A DNA stretch of 64,000 nucleotides, from contig CP050890.1 of NCBI GenBank assembly GCA_016745215.1, forward strand, positions 2,046,001 to 2,110,000. Direction: 5' to 3'. Each line of letters begins with the position of its first letter. Within the stretch, counting starts at the first letter, position 1. Both the position numbers and the translations under genes were made by a program. Source of the stretch: Thiohalocapsa sp. PB-PSB1. GTDB lineage: Bacteria > Pseudomonadota > Gammaproteobacteria > Chromatiales > Chromatiaceae. Of this stretch, positions 1-7,291 are shown in pieces. The notes below the pieces were generated by a model that worked only from the letters and a program-made list of their open reading frames with translations, was not told the DNA's origin and did not search any database.

Positions 1-1286
1 ATCCACGCGGGTTGCCGCGGCAGGTGGTTGCCGCGCGGTTTCGTGACATGGATATCGCGGACTTGCCCATGCCGCTCTTGTGCTACGGTAATGGGCGCAG
101 CTACGGCGATAGCTGCCTGAACCTAGGCGGCTGTATGATCAAAACCCGCGGGCTCGACCGCTTTATCGACTTCGATCCAATCAGTGGCCGACTGCGCTGC
201 GAGGCTGGCGTGTTGCTGAGCGAGATCCTCGATTTGGTGGTTGCCTCTGGCTGGTTCCTGCCCGTCACGCCGGGCACGCGATTCGTCACCGTCGGCGGCG
301 CCATCGCCAACGATGTTCATGGCAAAAATCATCACCTCAACGGCACCCTTGGTCATCACGTGCTGGCACTGGAACTGATACGCAGTGACGGCACGCGAAA
401 AACCTGTAGCCCGGAGCAAAATCCGGCGCTGTTCGCGGCAACCATCGGCGGTCTCGGGCTCACCGGCCTCATCGGTACGGCAGAATTGCAGTTGCGGCGA
501 ATCGGCAACCCCTATATCAGTGTGGAGACCACCCGGTTTCGCGACCTCGCGGAGTTTTTTGCCATCAGCCGCGACTCCGATCGCCACCACGAGTACACGG
601 TCGCCTGGATCGATTGCGCGGCAACCGGTAAGCGCCTCGGACGCGGCTTACACATGGCCGGCAACCACGCGGGACGCGGTTGTTTGGACCGCCCCAAGGC
701 ACCGGCGAACTGGCTACAGGTACCCCTGGACCCGCCGGTTTCGCTGGTCGGCAGCGGGTCGCTGCGAGCCTTTAACGCGCTCTACTATCGCAAGCAACTG
801 GCGCGCCGCAAGGTTGCGATCAGTCACTACCAGCCTTTCTTTTACCCGCTGGACGGCATCCGCGACTGGAATCGCATCTACGGTCCGCGGGGCTTCCTGC
901 AATACCAGTCCGTGGTGCCGATGCACCTGGGCATGGAGGCCACGCGCGAGATGCTAGGCCGCATCGCGGCTTCTGGGCAGGGCTCGTTCCTCAGCGTTCT
1001 GAAGCTGTTCGGCGACAAGCCGCCAGCGGGTATGCTGTCCTTTCCGCGCCCCGGCGTCACCCTTGCCCTCGACTTTCCTAACTGCGGTCCGCGTACCTTC
1101 GCGCTGCTCGACGAACTGGATCGAGTCGTTGCCGACGCACAAGGCGCACTCTATCCTGCGAAAGATGCCCGCATGCCGGGCAGCCTGTTCGCGGCGGGTT
1201 ATCCGCGCCTGAATGAATTCAAACGCCACATCGATCCGGCCTTCTCGTCGTCGTTCTGGCGCCGCATCAATGGAGCAGCCCTATGA
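1..1286 (+). CDS. FAD-binding oxidoreductase, DprE1-like (5' end outside window)
   Basis: VAO/PCMH-type FAD-binding oxidase resembling decaprenylphosphoryl-ribose 2'-oxidase DprE1. The N-terminal FAD segment has the NGRSYGDS motif, followed by LPVTPGTRFVTVGGAIAND and HGKNHH, the usual flavin-pocket signature. The reading frame is open to the left edge without a clear start and lacks the usual GWGRYP-like N-terminus, so the gene most likely begins outside the window. Its stop overlaps the start of the next gene (ATGA), and that gene is a short-chain dehydrogenase, so the two form the oxidase/reductase pair that together epimerises a polyprenyl-phosphate pentose in actinobacteria. The substrate here is unknown. 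Family assignment is fairly sure; the DprE1 role is inferred. Confidence 0.85.
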   Translation, partial: PRGLPRQVVAARFRDMDIADLPMPLLCYGNGRSYGDSCLNLGGCMIKTRGLDRFIDFDPISGRLRCEAGVLLSEILDLVVASGWFLPVTPGTRFVTVGGAIANDVHGKNHHLNGTLGHHVLALELIRSDGTRKTCSPEQNPALFAATIGGLGLTGLIGTAELQLRRIGNPYISVETTRFRDLAEFFAISRDSDRHHEYTVAWIDCAATGKRLGRGLHMAGNHAGRGCLDRPKAPANWLQVPLDPPVSLVGSGSLRAFNALYYRKQLARRKVAISHYQPFFYPLDGIRDWNRIYGPRGFLQYQSVVPMHLGMEATREMLGRIAASGQGSFLSVLKLFGDKPPAGMLSFPRPGVTLALDFPNCGPRTFALLDELDRVVADAQGALYPAKDARMPGSLFAAGYPRLNEFKRHIDPAFSSSFWRRINGAAL

Positions 1287-2023
1287 GCGAACGTATACTG
1301 ATTATCGGTGCAACTTCCGCCATTGCTGAGGCTTTGGCACGTCGCTATGCGGCCGAGGGCGCGCATTTTCTGCTGGCAGCCCGCAACCTGGAACGCTGCT
1401 CGCAGATCTCAGACGACCTGCTCACCCGCGGCGCGGCAGAGGTGCGCTGCCTGCACTTCGATGCCACCGAGCGCGACGGCCTCGCCGGTTTGATCGAACA
1501 TGCCTGGGCCGCCTTCGACGGGTTCGACATTGCCCTGATCGCCCACGGCTCGTTGCCCGACCAGGCTGTCTGCGAACAATCCATCGACGCAACTCTCGAA
1601 GCATTGGAGATCAACGCCCTGAGCACGATTAGCCTCTTGGTGCCTCTAGCCAACCGCATGGCACAGGCCAGATGCGGGCACATCGCCGTGATCGGCTCAG
1701 TGGCCGGTGACCGCGGCCGACAAAGCAACTATGTCTATGGTGCGGCCAAGGGTTGTCTTGCGGTCTTTCTCGAAGGTCTGGCGCACCGCCTTTATCCTGT
1801 GGGCGTGCGGGTGCTGACGGTAAAGCCCGGCTTTGTCGACACGCCCATGACTGCCGCATTCGATAAGGGCCTGCTGTGGGCAAAGCCGGAACAGGTGGCT
1901 AAAGATTTGCAGCGAGCCATCCGTAAGGGCAAGACCCAGATCTATACGCCTTGGTTCTGGCGCTGGATTATGCGCGTGATTCGGTTTCTGCCAAGCTCGG
2001 TTTTGTTCCGGACGAAATTGTGA
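1283..2023 (+). CDS. SDR family oxidoreductase, DprE2-like
   Basis: A 246-residue short-chain dehydrogenase. The N-terminal Rossmann motif reads GATSAIAEALA, a variant of TGxxxGIG as found in DprE2-type proteins, and the active site YVYGAAKG supplies the YxxxK pair, preceded by a Ser in VIGSVAG. The C-terminus carries a short basic/hydrophobic segment (FWRWIMRVIRFLP) that could sit on the membrane. It overlaps the upstream FAD oxidase by 4 nt (ATGA), which implies translational coupling. The likely role is NAD(P)H reduction of the keto-sugar made by the upstream oxidase; this is inferred from pairing, not shown. Confidence 0.85.
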   Translation: MSERILIIGATSAIAEALARRYAAEGAHFLLAARNLERCSQISDDLLTRGAAEVRCLHFDATERDGLAGLIEHAWAAFDGFDIALIAHGSLPDQAVCEQSIDATLEALEINALSTISLLVPLANRMAQARCGHIAVIGSVAGDRGRQSNYVYGAAKGCLAVFLEGLAHRLYPVGVRVLTVKPGFVDTPMTAAFDKGLLWAKPEQVAKDLQRAIRKGKTQIYTPWFWRWIMRVIRFLPSSVLFRTKL

Positions 2024-2150
2024 TCACTAGCGCCATGGCCTGCCCAGGACGCGCCAGTCCGGAATCTAGCCTAGCTCGTGCGCCGAATCGTAAACAGATT
2101 CAGTGCAGTTCCGTGCCCTTGCAGCAGCGGCTGCAACAACGACGCCTGCA

Positions 2151-3185
2151 ATGAGCGATCCCGCTCTCCCACCAGCCCCAACAGATCGATCCCGGCCGGA
2201 GCAGCATCGGCTCATCCAAGTCGTGCTCGTCGCCGTACTGGCGATGTTTGCCTATCTGGCGCTCGGCTTACTGCTGGGTTGGTCCACCACCGTCGAGGCC
2301 TTGCGCCGCCTTGGACCAGGCCAATGGGCGCTGCTGCTTGCGCTTTCGCTGCTTAACTATAGCCTACGCTTTGTGCGCTGGCATGGCTACTTGAGGGCAC
2401 TCGGTGCACAAGTACCTCTGTTTCGGGATTTTCTCATTTACATCGCCGGCTTTGCCTTCACGGTGACTCCGGGAAAGGCCGGCGAAGCGGTTCGCTCCGT
2501 CTATCTGCGTGCCGCCGGGGTGCCATGGTCACCTGGCTTGGCGGCACTGGCCGCGGAAAGGATTCTGGACCTTGCCGCAGTTGCATTGCTGACCGGATTC
2601 GCCTTGATCGGCTTTGCTGACTACCTCTTGCCGGCGCTGGCCCTTGTCGCTTGTGTTGCCGCTGGGTTAGTGGTGGTCGTGCATCCCCGCGTTGCCGACC
2701 GCTTGCTGGCGCTTTTGCCGTCCGTCGGGCGTTGGCAGCACCTGAAACAGGGTGCACGCCAGATGCTCGTCCATGCCCGCGTCTTGCTGTCTGCATGGCG
2801 TCTGTTGCTGGGAATTGCCATCGGCCTTGCGGCTTGGGGGGCAGAGGCCTTGGGCTTCTACCTGCTGCTTGGTTGGCTCGGTGTCAATGCCGATGCCCTC
2901 GCTGCCGCGGGCATCTATGCCGCCAGCATGCTCGTCGGTGCTGCCTCTTTCCTGCCAGGCGGTCTCGGTGGCGCGGAGGCGGCCATGGTCGCAATGCTGA
3001 TGGCGTCCGGTGCCGCCCTCACGAGCGCGACGACGGCGACCTTGATCTGCCGCGCGGTGACCCTCTGGTTCGCTGTCGGCCTTGGCATCGCCGCAGCCTT
3101 TATACTGTGGCTGGCCGATATCAATGCGGCACAAGCGCCGAAACAAGGTTCCGGCATGGGCAAAACGCTCAATTCGCGGAAATAG
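2151..3185 (+). CDS. Lysylphosphatidylglycerol synthase TM region / UPF0104 family membrane protein
   Basis: An integral membrane protein of 344 residues with about 8 hydrophobic helices, related to the flippase-like TM domain of MprF and AglD. The typical motif region RFVRWHGYLRALG is followed by TPGKAGEAVRSVYL, and near the C-terminus SFLPGGLGGAEAAMV, all hallmarks of PF03706. The ATG at 2151 (MSDPALPP) is preferred over the upstream in-frame codon at 2103, which would add a 16-residue Ala/Thr-rich stretch. It follows the DprE1/DprE2-like pair on the same strand, so a role in moving or modifying a lipid-linked sugar is plausible but inferred. Confidence 0.85.
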   Translation: MSDPALPPAPTDRSRPEQHRLIQVVLVAVLAMFAYLALGLLLGWSTTVEALRRLGPGQWALLLALSLLNYSLRFVRWHGYLRALGAQVPLFRDFLIYIAGFAFTVTPGKAGEAVRSVYLRAAGVPWSPGLAALAAERILDLAAVALLTGFALIGFADYLLPALALVACVAAGLVVVVHPRVADRLLALLPSVGRWQHLKQGARQMLVHARVLLSAWRLLLGIAIGLAAWGAEALGFYLLLGWLGVNADALAAAGIYAASMLVGAASFLPGGLGGAEAAMVAMLMASGAALTSATTATLICRAVTLWFAVGLGIAAAFILWLADINAAQAPKQGSGMGKTLNSRK

Positions 3186-3278
3186 CCGCCGCGGGCTGCA
3201 ATCGAACATGGGGCCGGTAACTTCGGCGCATGCGTTGGCGATGAGATCGACATTGGTTCTAACAGTAAAACAGCGGAG

Positions 3279-4754
3279 ATGATTCAGACTGTGATCCAAC
3301 CATCTGACAGTTCCGACAACGATTTTCGATCCTGGTCCCGTTGTATCGCCCGACCAGCGCGCGAGTTTCCTGCCACGACGCTGGTACCCAAGCAGGGCAG
3401 CGTTCCCACCGGGTTACAGGGTACGCTCTATCGTAACGGTCCAGCACGACTGGAGCGCGGCGGCATGCGGGTCGGCCATTGGTTCGACGGCGATGGGGCG
3501 ATATTGCGGGTCCGTTTCGCCAATGGTATGGCCGAGGCCAACTATCGCTATGTACAGTCCGCTGGTTTTCGCGTCGAGGCCAAGCAGGATCGACTGCTGT
3601 ACGGCAACTATGGCATGACCGCGCCAGGACCCATCTGGAATCAGTGGCGCCGGCCGTTGAAGAACGCCGCCAACACCTCTGTCATCACGCTCGAGGACCG
3701 GCTGCTGGCGCTCTGGGAGGGGGGTGGTCCGCACGCGCTAGACCTGGATACCTTGGCGACGCTGGAGAAGACTAACCTCGACGGCCCTGCCGGTCGGCTC
3801 GAAGCCAAGGAGCCCTTCTCGGCACACCCGAAGCGTGATCCCCTGACCGGCGACATCTACAACTTCGGCGTTTCCATTCCTGGCCGCAACGCCCGATTGT
3901 TGCTGTACCGCTGCGACCATGCCGGGCGCTTGCTTGCCAGGCGGCACTTCGATCTCGAGGGCATACCGCTGATCCATGATTGGGTCATGGCAGGCGCTTA
4001 TCTGGTATTCCTGGTGCCGCCAGTGCGTATTGGCGTGCTGTCCGTGCTGCTGGGGTTGAAATCCTACAGCGAGGCCATGACCTGGCGGCCGGAGCTGGGC
4101 ACGCAGATCCTGGTATTCGATCGCACGCGCCTGGATCTGGTGGCGCGCGGCGATACCGAGCCCTTCTTTCAATGGCATTTCGGCAACGGTGCCTGCAACG
4201 ATCAGGGCGATGCTCGGCTGGTACTGGATCTTGCGCGCTATCCGGATTTTAGTACCAACCAGCACCTGCGAGAGGTAGCATCAGGCCGCACCAGCACGCC
4301 TGCTCGAGCGACGCTCTGGCGCATGCTGCTGGAGCCGGGCAGTGCGCGCGTGCACGAACAGGTCGAGGTGAGCCCGCGCTCGGTGGAATTCCCGACGCTG
4401 CCATCCGCCGAGGTCGGCCAAGGTTGGCAGCGCACTTACCTGAGCGCGCACCGCATCGGCACGGATACCACGGCAGAGCGCTACGACACGCTGGCGTGTT
4501 TCGACCACGCCCAGGACCGCTTCACCGAGGCGGATCTCGGCGATGGGCGCTATCCATCGGAGCCCATCGTCGTGGCGGATGCCGATGATCCACGGCAACA
4601 GTGGCTGTTGAGCGTCGTCTACAATGGCAACGAAGATACCGGCGAGCTCTGGATCTACAATGCCGCGGGACTGGCCGACGGCCCCGTCTGCGTGCTGGCC
4701 CTTCCGCATGTGGTGCCACTCAGCTTCCACGGCTGCTGGCGGCCGGCGCACTGA
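3279..4754 (+). CDS. Carotenoid oxygenase (RPE65/CCD family)
   Basis: A 491-residue non-haem iron carotenoid cleavage dioxygenase homologue. Four expected Fe(II) histidine ligands are visible: His183 in SAHPK, His233 in LIHDW, His300 in FQWHFGN and His484 in SFHGCW. The N-terminal LYRNGPARLERGG and HWFDGDGA motifs are typical of the family. Length matches bacterial members. The product would cleave or otherwise oxidise a carotenoid or similar polyene; the substrate cannot be told. The gene is 93 bp after the UPF0104 gene and may be read from the same transcript. All metal ligands are present, so it is probably active. Confidence 0.92.
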   Translation: MIQTVIQPSDSSDNDFRSWSRCIARPAREFPATTLVPKQGSVPTGLQGTLYRNGPARLERGGMRVGHWFDGDGAILRVRFANGMAEANYRYVQSAGFRVEAKQDRLLYGNYGMTAPGPIWNQWRRPLKNAANTSVITLEDRLLALWEGGGPHALDLDTLATLEKTNLDGPAGRLEAKEPFSAHPKRDPLTGDIYNFGVSIPGRNARLLLYRCDHAGRLLARRHFDLEGIPLIHDWVMAGAYLVFLVPPVRIGVLSVLLGLKSYSEAMTWRPELGTQILVFDRTRLDLVARGDTEPFFQWHFGNGACNDQGDARLVLDLARYPDFSTNQHLREVASGRTSTPARATLWRMLLEPGSARVHEQVEVSPRSVEFPTLPSAEVGQGWQRTYLSAHRIGTDTTAERYDTLACFDHAQDRFTEADLGDGRYPSEPIVVADADDPRQQWLLSVVYNGNEDTGELWIYNAAGLADGPVCVLALPHVVPLSFHGCWRPAH

Positions 4755-4920
4755 GATCGGCGCTAAGTCGGCATTCTCGCCGCGCACAAGAGCCACCGGA
4801 CCCTCGCTCGAACCGGGATCGAGATTGAGACCCAAATCGGACCGAAAACACATGACCAGCGGCCTACTGACGCCTATCGAGAATTCCGACTCGCCAACAC
4901 CCAGTCCAATCACCGAATGA

Positions 4921-5163
4921 GTGCGTTACAGCATCCAGCTTATCCGTTTCCGTAAAACAGCCTGCATGCTGCCCTTTGTCCGGCGCCAGGGTCTGTTGGA
5001 TCAAGCACGCAGGGTCGCAATCAATGAGCACAATGCGCGCTGGCATCCGGTCTTGATCGGCGACTTCCAGAGTGCGGATGAGGCCAAGGTCGCGCTCGAA
5101 CAATTGCCTGATCGTCCGCTCGAACTGAAACCCATGCTTCGGGAGATGGCGCCGGAACAGCAG
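4921..5163 (+). pseudogene. Relic of a SPOR-domain protein
   Basis: About 80 codons translate as a C-terminal SPOR peptidoglycan-binding domain: YSIQLIRF at the start, then RWHPVLIGDFQSADEAKVAL and LPDRPLELKPMLREM, matching the order seen in DamX-like proteins. There is no N-terminal TM or linker. A stop codon (TGA 4918-4920) sits just upstream in the same frame, and the frame runs on into the Uma2 gene. I read this as the decayed tail of a lost gene. The rest of the 508-bp gap (4755-5262) shows nothing else. Confidence 0.45.
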
Positions 5164-5262
5164 CTGGTGCCGCTTCAGTCAAGCTGCTTCAGGCTTGAGA
5201 AGGTTGCTGCCTTCCGGCTATGCTTGCACAGATCAAGGCAACGACACCGGAACATCAGACCC

Positions 5263-6042
5263 ATGCCGACACCACGACCCGAGGATGCCTTCATACTCGA
5301 TGCGATCGACTATCCAGAGACAGACGGAGAGCCCGTGGCAGAGAGCGACTTTCAGCTCGACTATGTGATCTACGCGCGCGAATCCCTGCGCCAGCATTTC
5401 AAGCATTGCCAGGATGTCTACGTCGCGGGTAACCTGCTGATCTATTACGACGAAGGCAATCCCAAGGCAGCCGTGGCACCGGACTGCTTTGTCGTTCGTG
5501 GAGTACCAAACCACAAGCGACGGACTTACAAGGTTTGGCAGGAGGGCGAGGTACCGGTGTTTTGCCTTGAGATCACATCGATGAGCACGCGCTCTCAGGA
5601 TTTGGGGCCGAAGCTTGGCACCTATGCCTTCCTCGGCATCGAAGAGTACTGGCAATACGATCCAACCGGCGACTATCTCGATCCGCGCCTGCAAGGCTAC
5701 CGTCTGGATGGCTCCAGTTACCAGGAGATCCCCCGGCCTCATCCGTTCGGCGCGGACTATCATCTGACCAGCGCTGTGCTGGGCCTCGAGTTGCATCTGG
5801 AGGATGGGCGACTCAGGTTTCGTGATCCGTCGACCGGTCTGTTTCTGCCCGATCTGGACGAATCGCTGGCCGAAAACGCGCGGCTGGAGGACGAGAAGGC
5901 ACGGGTCCTGGCCGGGAAGGCACAGGCCGAAGCTGAGAAGGCACGAGCCGAGGAGCAGGCACGTACCGAGGCGCAGAGACGACATGACTTGGAGCAGCGC
6001 CTCGCTGCGTTGGAGGCGAGGCTGCGCGAGTTCGGAGGCTGA
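5263..6042 (+). CDS. Uma2 family (DUF820) endonuclease-like protein with coiled-coil tail
   Basis: A 259-residue member of the Uma2/DUF820 PD-(D/E)XK superfamily, abundant in cyanobacteria and purple sulfur bacteria. The core has APDCFVV, then VFCLEITSMSTRSQDLG and GIEEYWQYDPTG, the usual nuclease-fold signature. Residues about 205-259 form a charged Glu/Ala/Arg-rich coiled coil, common at the end of this family. The ATG at 5263 (MPTPRPED) is chosen because upstream codons belong to a SPOR relic in the same frame. The biological role of the family is not established; a mobile-DNA or restriction role is often guessed. Confidence 0.85.
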   Translation: MPTPRPEDAFILDAIDYPETDGEPVAESDFQLDYVIYARESLRQHFKHCQDVYVAGNLLIYYDEGNPKAAVAPDCFVVRGVPNHKRRTYKVWQEGEVPVFCLEITSMSTRSQDLGPKLGTYAFLGIEEYWQYDPTGDYLDPRLQGYRLDGSSYQEIPRPHPFGADYHLTSAVLGLELHLEDGRLRFRDPSTGLFLPDLDESLAENARLEDEKARVLAGKAQAEAEKARAEEQARTEAQRRHDLEQRLAALEARLREFGG

Positions 6043-6076
6043 ACCCGATTGATCGATGTCTCTGCATACCCTCGGC

Positions 6077-6598
6077 TCAGGGCAGCGGTCGCGCCATTTG
6101 GTTCACATCGGCCCCCATGCCGACGATGGTCTGATTGAGGGCGTGAAAGCGCATGGCCATCCCCGCAACACTGAGGTTCATGCTGGCCATGCGATCATGC
6201 ATGTTGCTGGTGTGTTGCCGCATATGCTCGACGCCACCGGTCAATCGATCCACATGGCCCGCGATGTCGTTCATCTGTGCGCTGACCACCGGCATCAGGT
6301 GCACCTCGCTGCCGACCCCGGCAACCGAACCCTCGATCGTATCCATGCGCGCGGCAATCCGGTCCAGGTGTCCGGTCATCGCGTCCATGCCGGCGATGAC
6401 CACGCGGATCTCTTGCGTCAGATCGTTGATGAAATAGAGATTGGACAGGGCCAGCACGGCGCTCAACAGAACCACGACCTTGATGAACAAAGCCACTCCA
6501 CGCGCACGCTCGGCGGTGGTTTCTTGGCTCTCGTCAAGCATCTGCTCCAGGCGGCTCAGCACCTGGTTCAGGTGTTCGATACGATCACGTTCATTCAT
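6077..6598 (-). CDS. Small single-TM coiled-coil protein (paralogue A)
   Basis: A 173-residue protein starting MNERDRIEHLNQ, with one TM helix near residues 33-53 (VALFIKVVVLLSAVLALSN) and a long helical C-terminus rich in regularly spaced Met, Asp and Ser. It resembles the helical part of methyl-accepting proteins but lacks HAMP and signalling-tip motifs. It is the last gene of a minus-strand group: cyclase homologue, paralogue B, then this gene after a 128-bp gap. It resembles the proteins at 6727-7290 and 45156-45740. No function is assigned; a membrane scaffold or sensor partner is a guess. Confidence 0.75.
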   Translation of the reverse strand: MNERDRIEHLNQVLSRLEQMLDESQETTAERARGVALFIKVVVLLSAVLALSNLYFINDLTQEIRVVIAGMDAMTGHLDRIAARMDTIEGSVAGVGSEVHLMPVVSAQMNDIAGHVDRLTGGVEHMRQHTSNMHDRMASMNLSVAGMAMRFHALNQTIVGMGADVNQMARPLP

Positions 6599-6726
6599 GT
6601 TGATCCCGCTGCTCGGATCAGCCGAGCGAGTTGTCTGAAAAGCGCCCCTCCGCGCGGCAACCATGAAGCCGAAACCGAGGCTGCATGTTGCGCAGCGCCG
6701 TGCCATACAGGTGAGTATCGATTCAT

Positions 6727-7290
6727 TCAGCGCAACGGGTTCATCCAGTTGAACAGACGCATCGGCTCGGACATGTGATTCACGTCCGCTCCCATGCGCC
6801 CAATGTTCTGCTCCATCAGCTCGAACGATTGGCGCATGTCGGTCAGATGCAATTGCATGGCCGAGACGCTCGCGTCCATGCCCGCCACGGTTTGAGCCAG
6901 CGCTTGGACATCGTCAGACATGGCGCCAACACCCCCCTGTATCCGATCCACCTCGGCGATGACCACCGACAAAGAGCGCATGTCATGGTCAATACCCTGC
7001 ACATTGCGCTGCATCCGGTCCATATCGTCGGCGATGCTGGCGACCTGTCGATTCATCGCCGAAATGGCCGAGCTGACCTCGGGCACCTGTCGCGAAAGGA
7101 TGATGGTCAGGAAGGAAATCGACGCGACGACCACGATGAATGCGATGAAGGTGACCTGATAGAGCTCCGCCAAGCGCAGTTCCATCTGCGACTGGCGCTG
7201 TCCCATGGCGCGGATCACAAGGCTGAAGCGGGTGATCGCCTCATCCAGCCGGTCTTCGTCTTGCGGATGCATCGGCTCGGTCGGCGTCAT
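6727..7290 (-). CDS. Small single-TM coiled-coil protein (paralogue B)
   Basis: A 187-residue protein starting MTPTEPMHPQDED. One TM segment lies at about residues 44-65 (VTFIAFIVVVASISFLTIIL), followed by a helical region of heptad-like Met/Asp/Ser repeats and a C-terminus ending RLFNWMNPLR. Its ATG (7288-7290) lies one base after the stop of the upstream cyclase homologue, so the two are almost certainly co-translated. It shares architecture and the MGADVNHM / MGADVNQM motif with paralogue A. It lacks chemoreceptor signalling motifs. Function is unknown; the coupling suggests a partner of the cyclase-like protein. Confidence 0.8.
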   Translation of the reverse strand: MTPTEPMHPQDEDRLDEAITRFSLVIRAMGQRQSQMELRLAELYQVTFIAFIVVVASISFLTIILSRQVPEVSSAISAMNRQVASIADDMDRMQRNVQGIDHDMRSLSVVIAEVDRIQGGVGAMSDDVQALAQTVAGMDASVSAMQLHLTDMRQSFELMEQNIGRMGADVNHMSEPMRLFNWMNPLR

Positions 7291-7291
7291 G

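Noticed and set aside
4921..6042. A single 373-residue SPOR-Uma2 fusion protein
   Set aside because: The SPOR part lacks its N-terminal anchor, starts just after a stop codon and is joined by a non-conserved stretch, so a relic plus a normal Uma2 gene is simpler.
6077..7290. Methyl-accepting chemotaxis proteins
   Set aside because: No HAMP domain and no conserved signalling hairpin; only helical spacing is similar.
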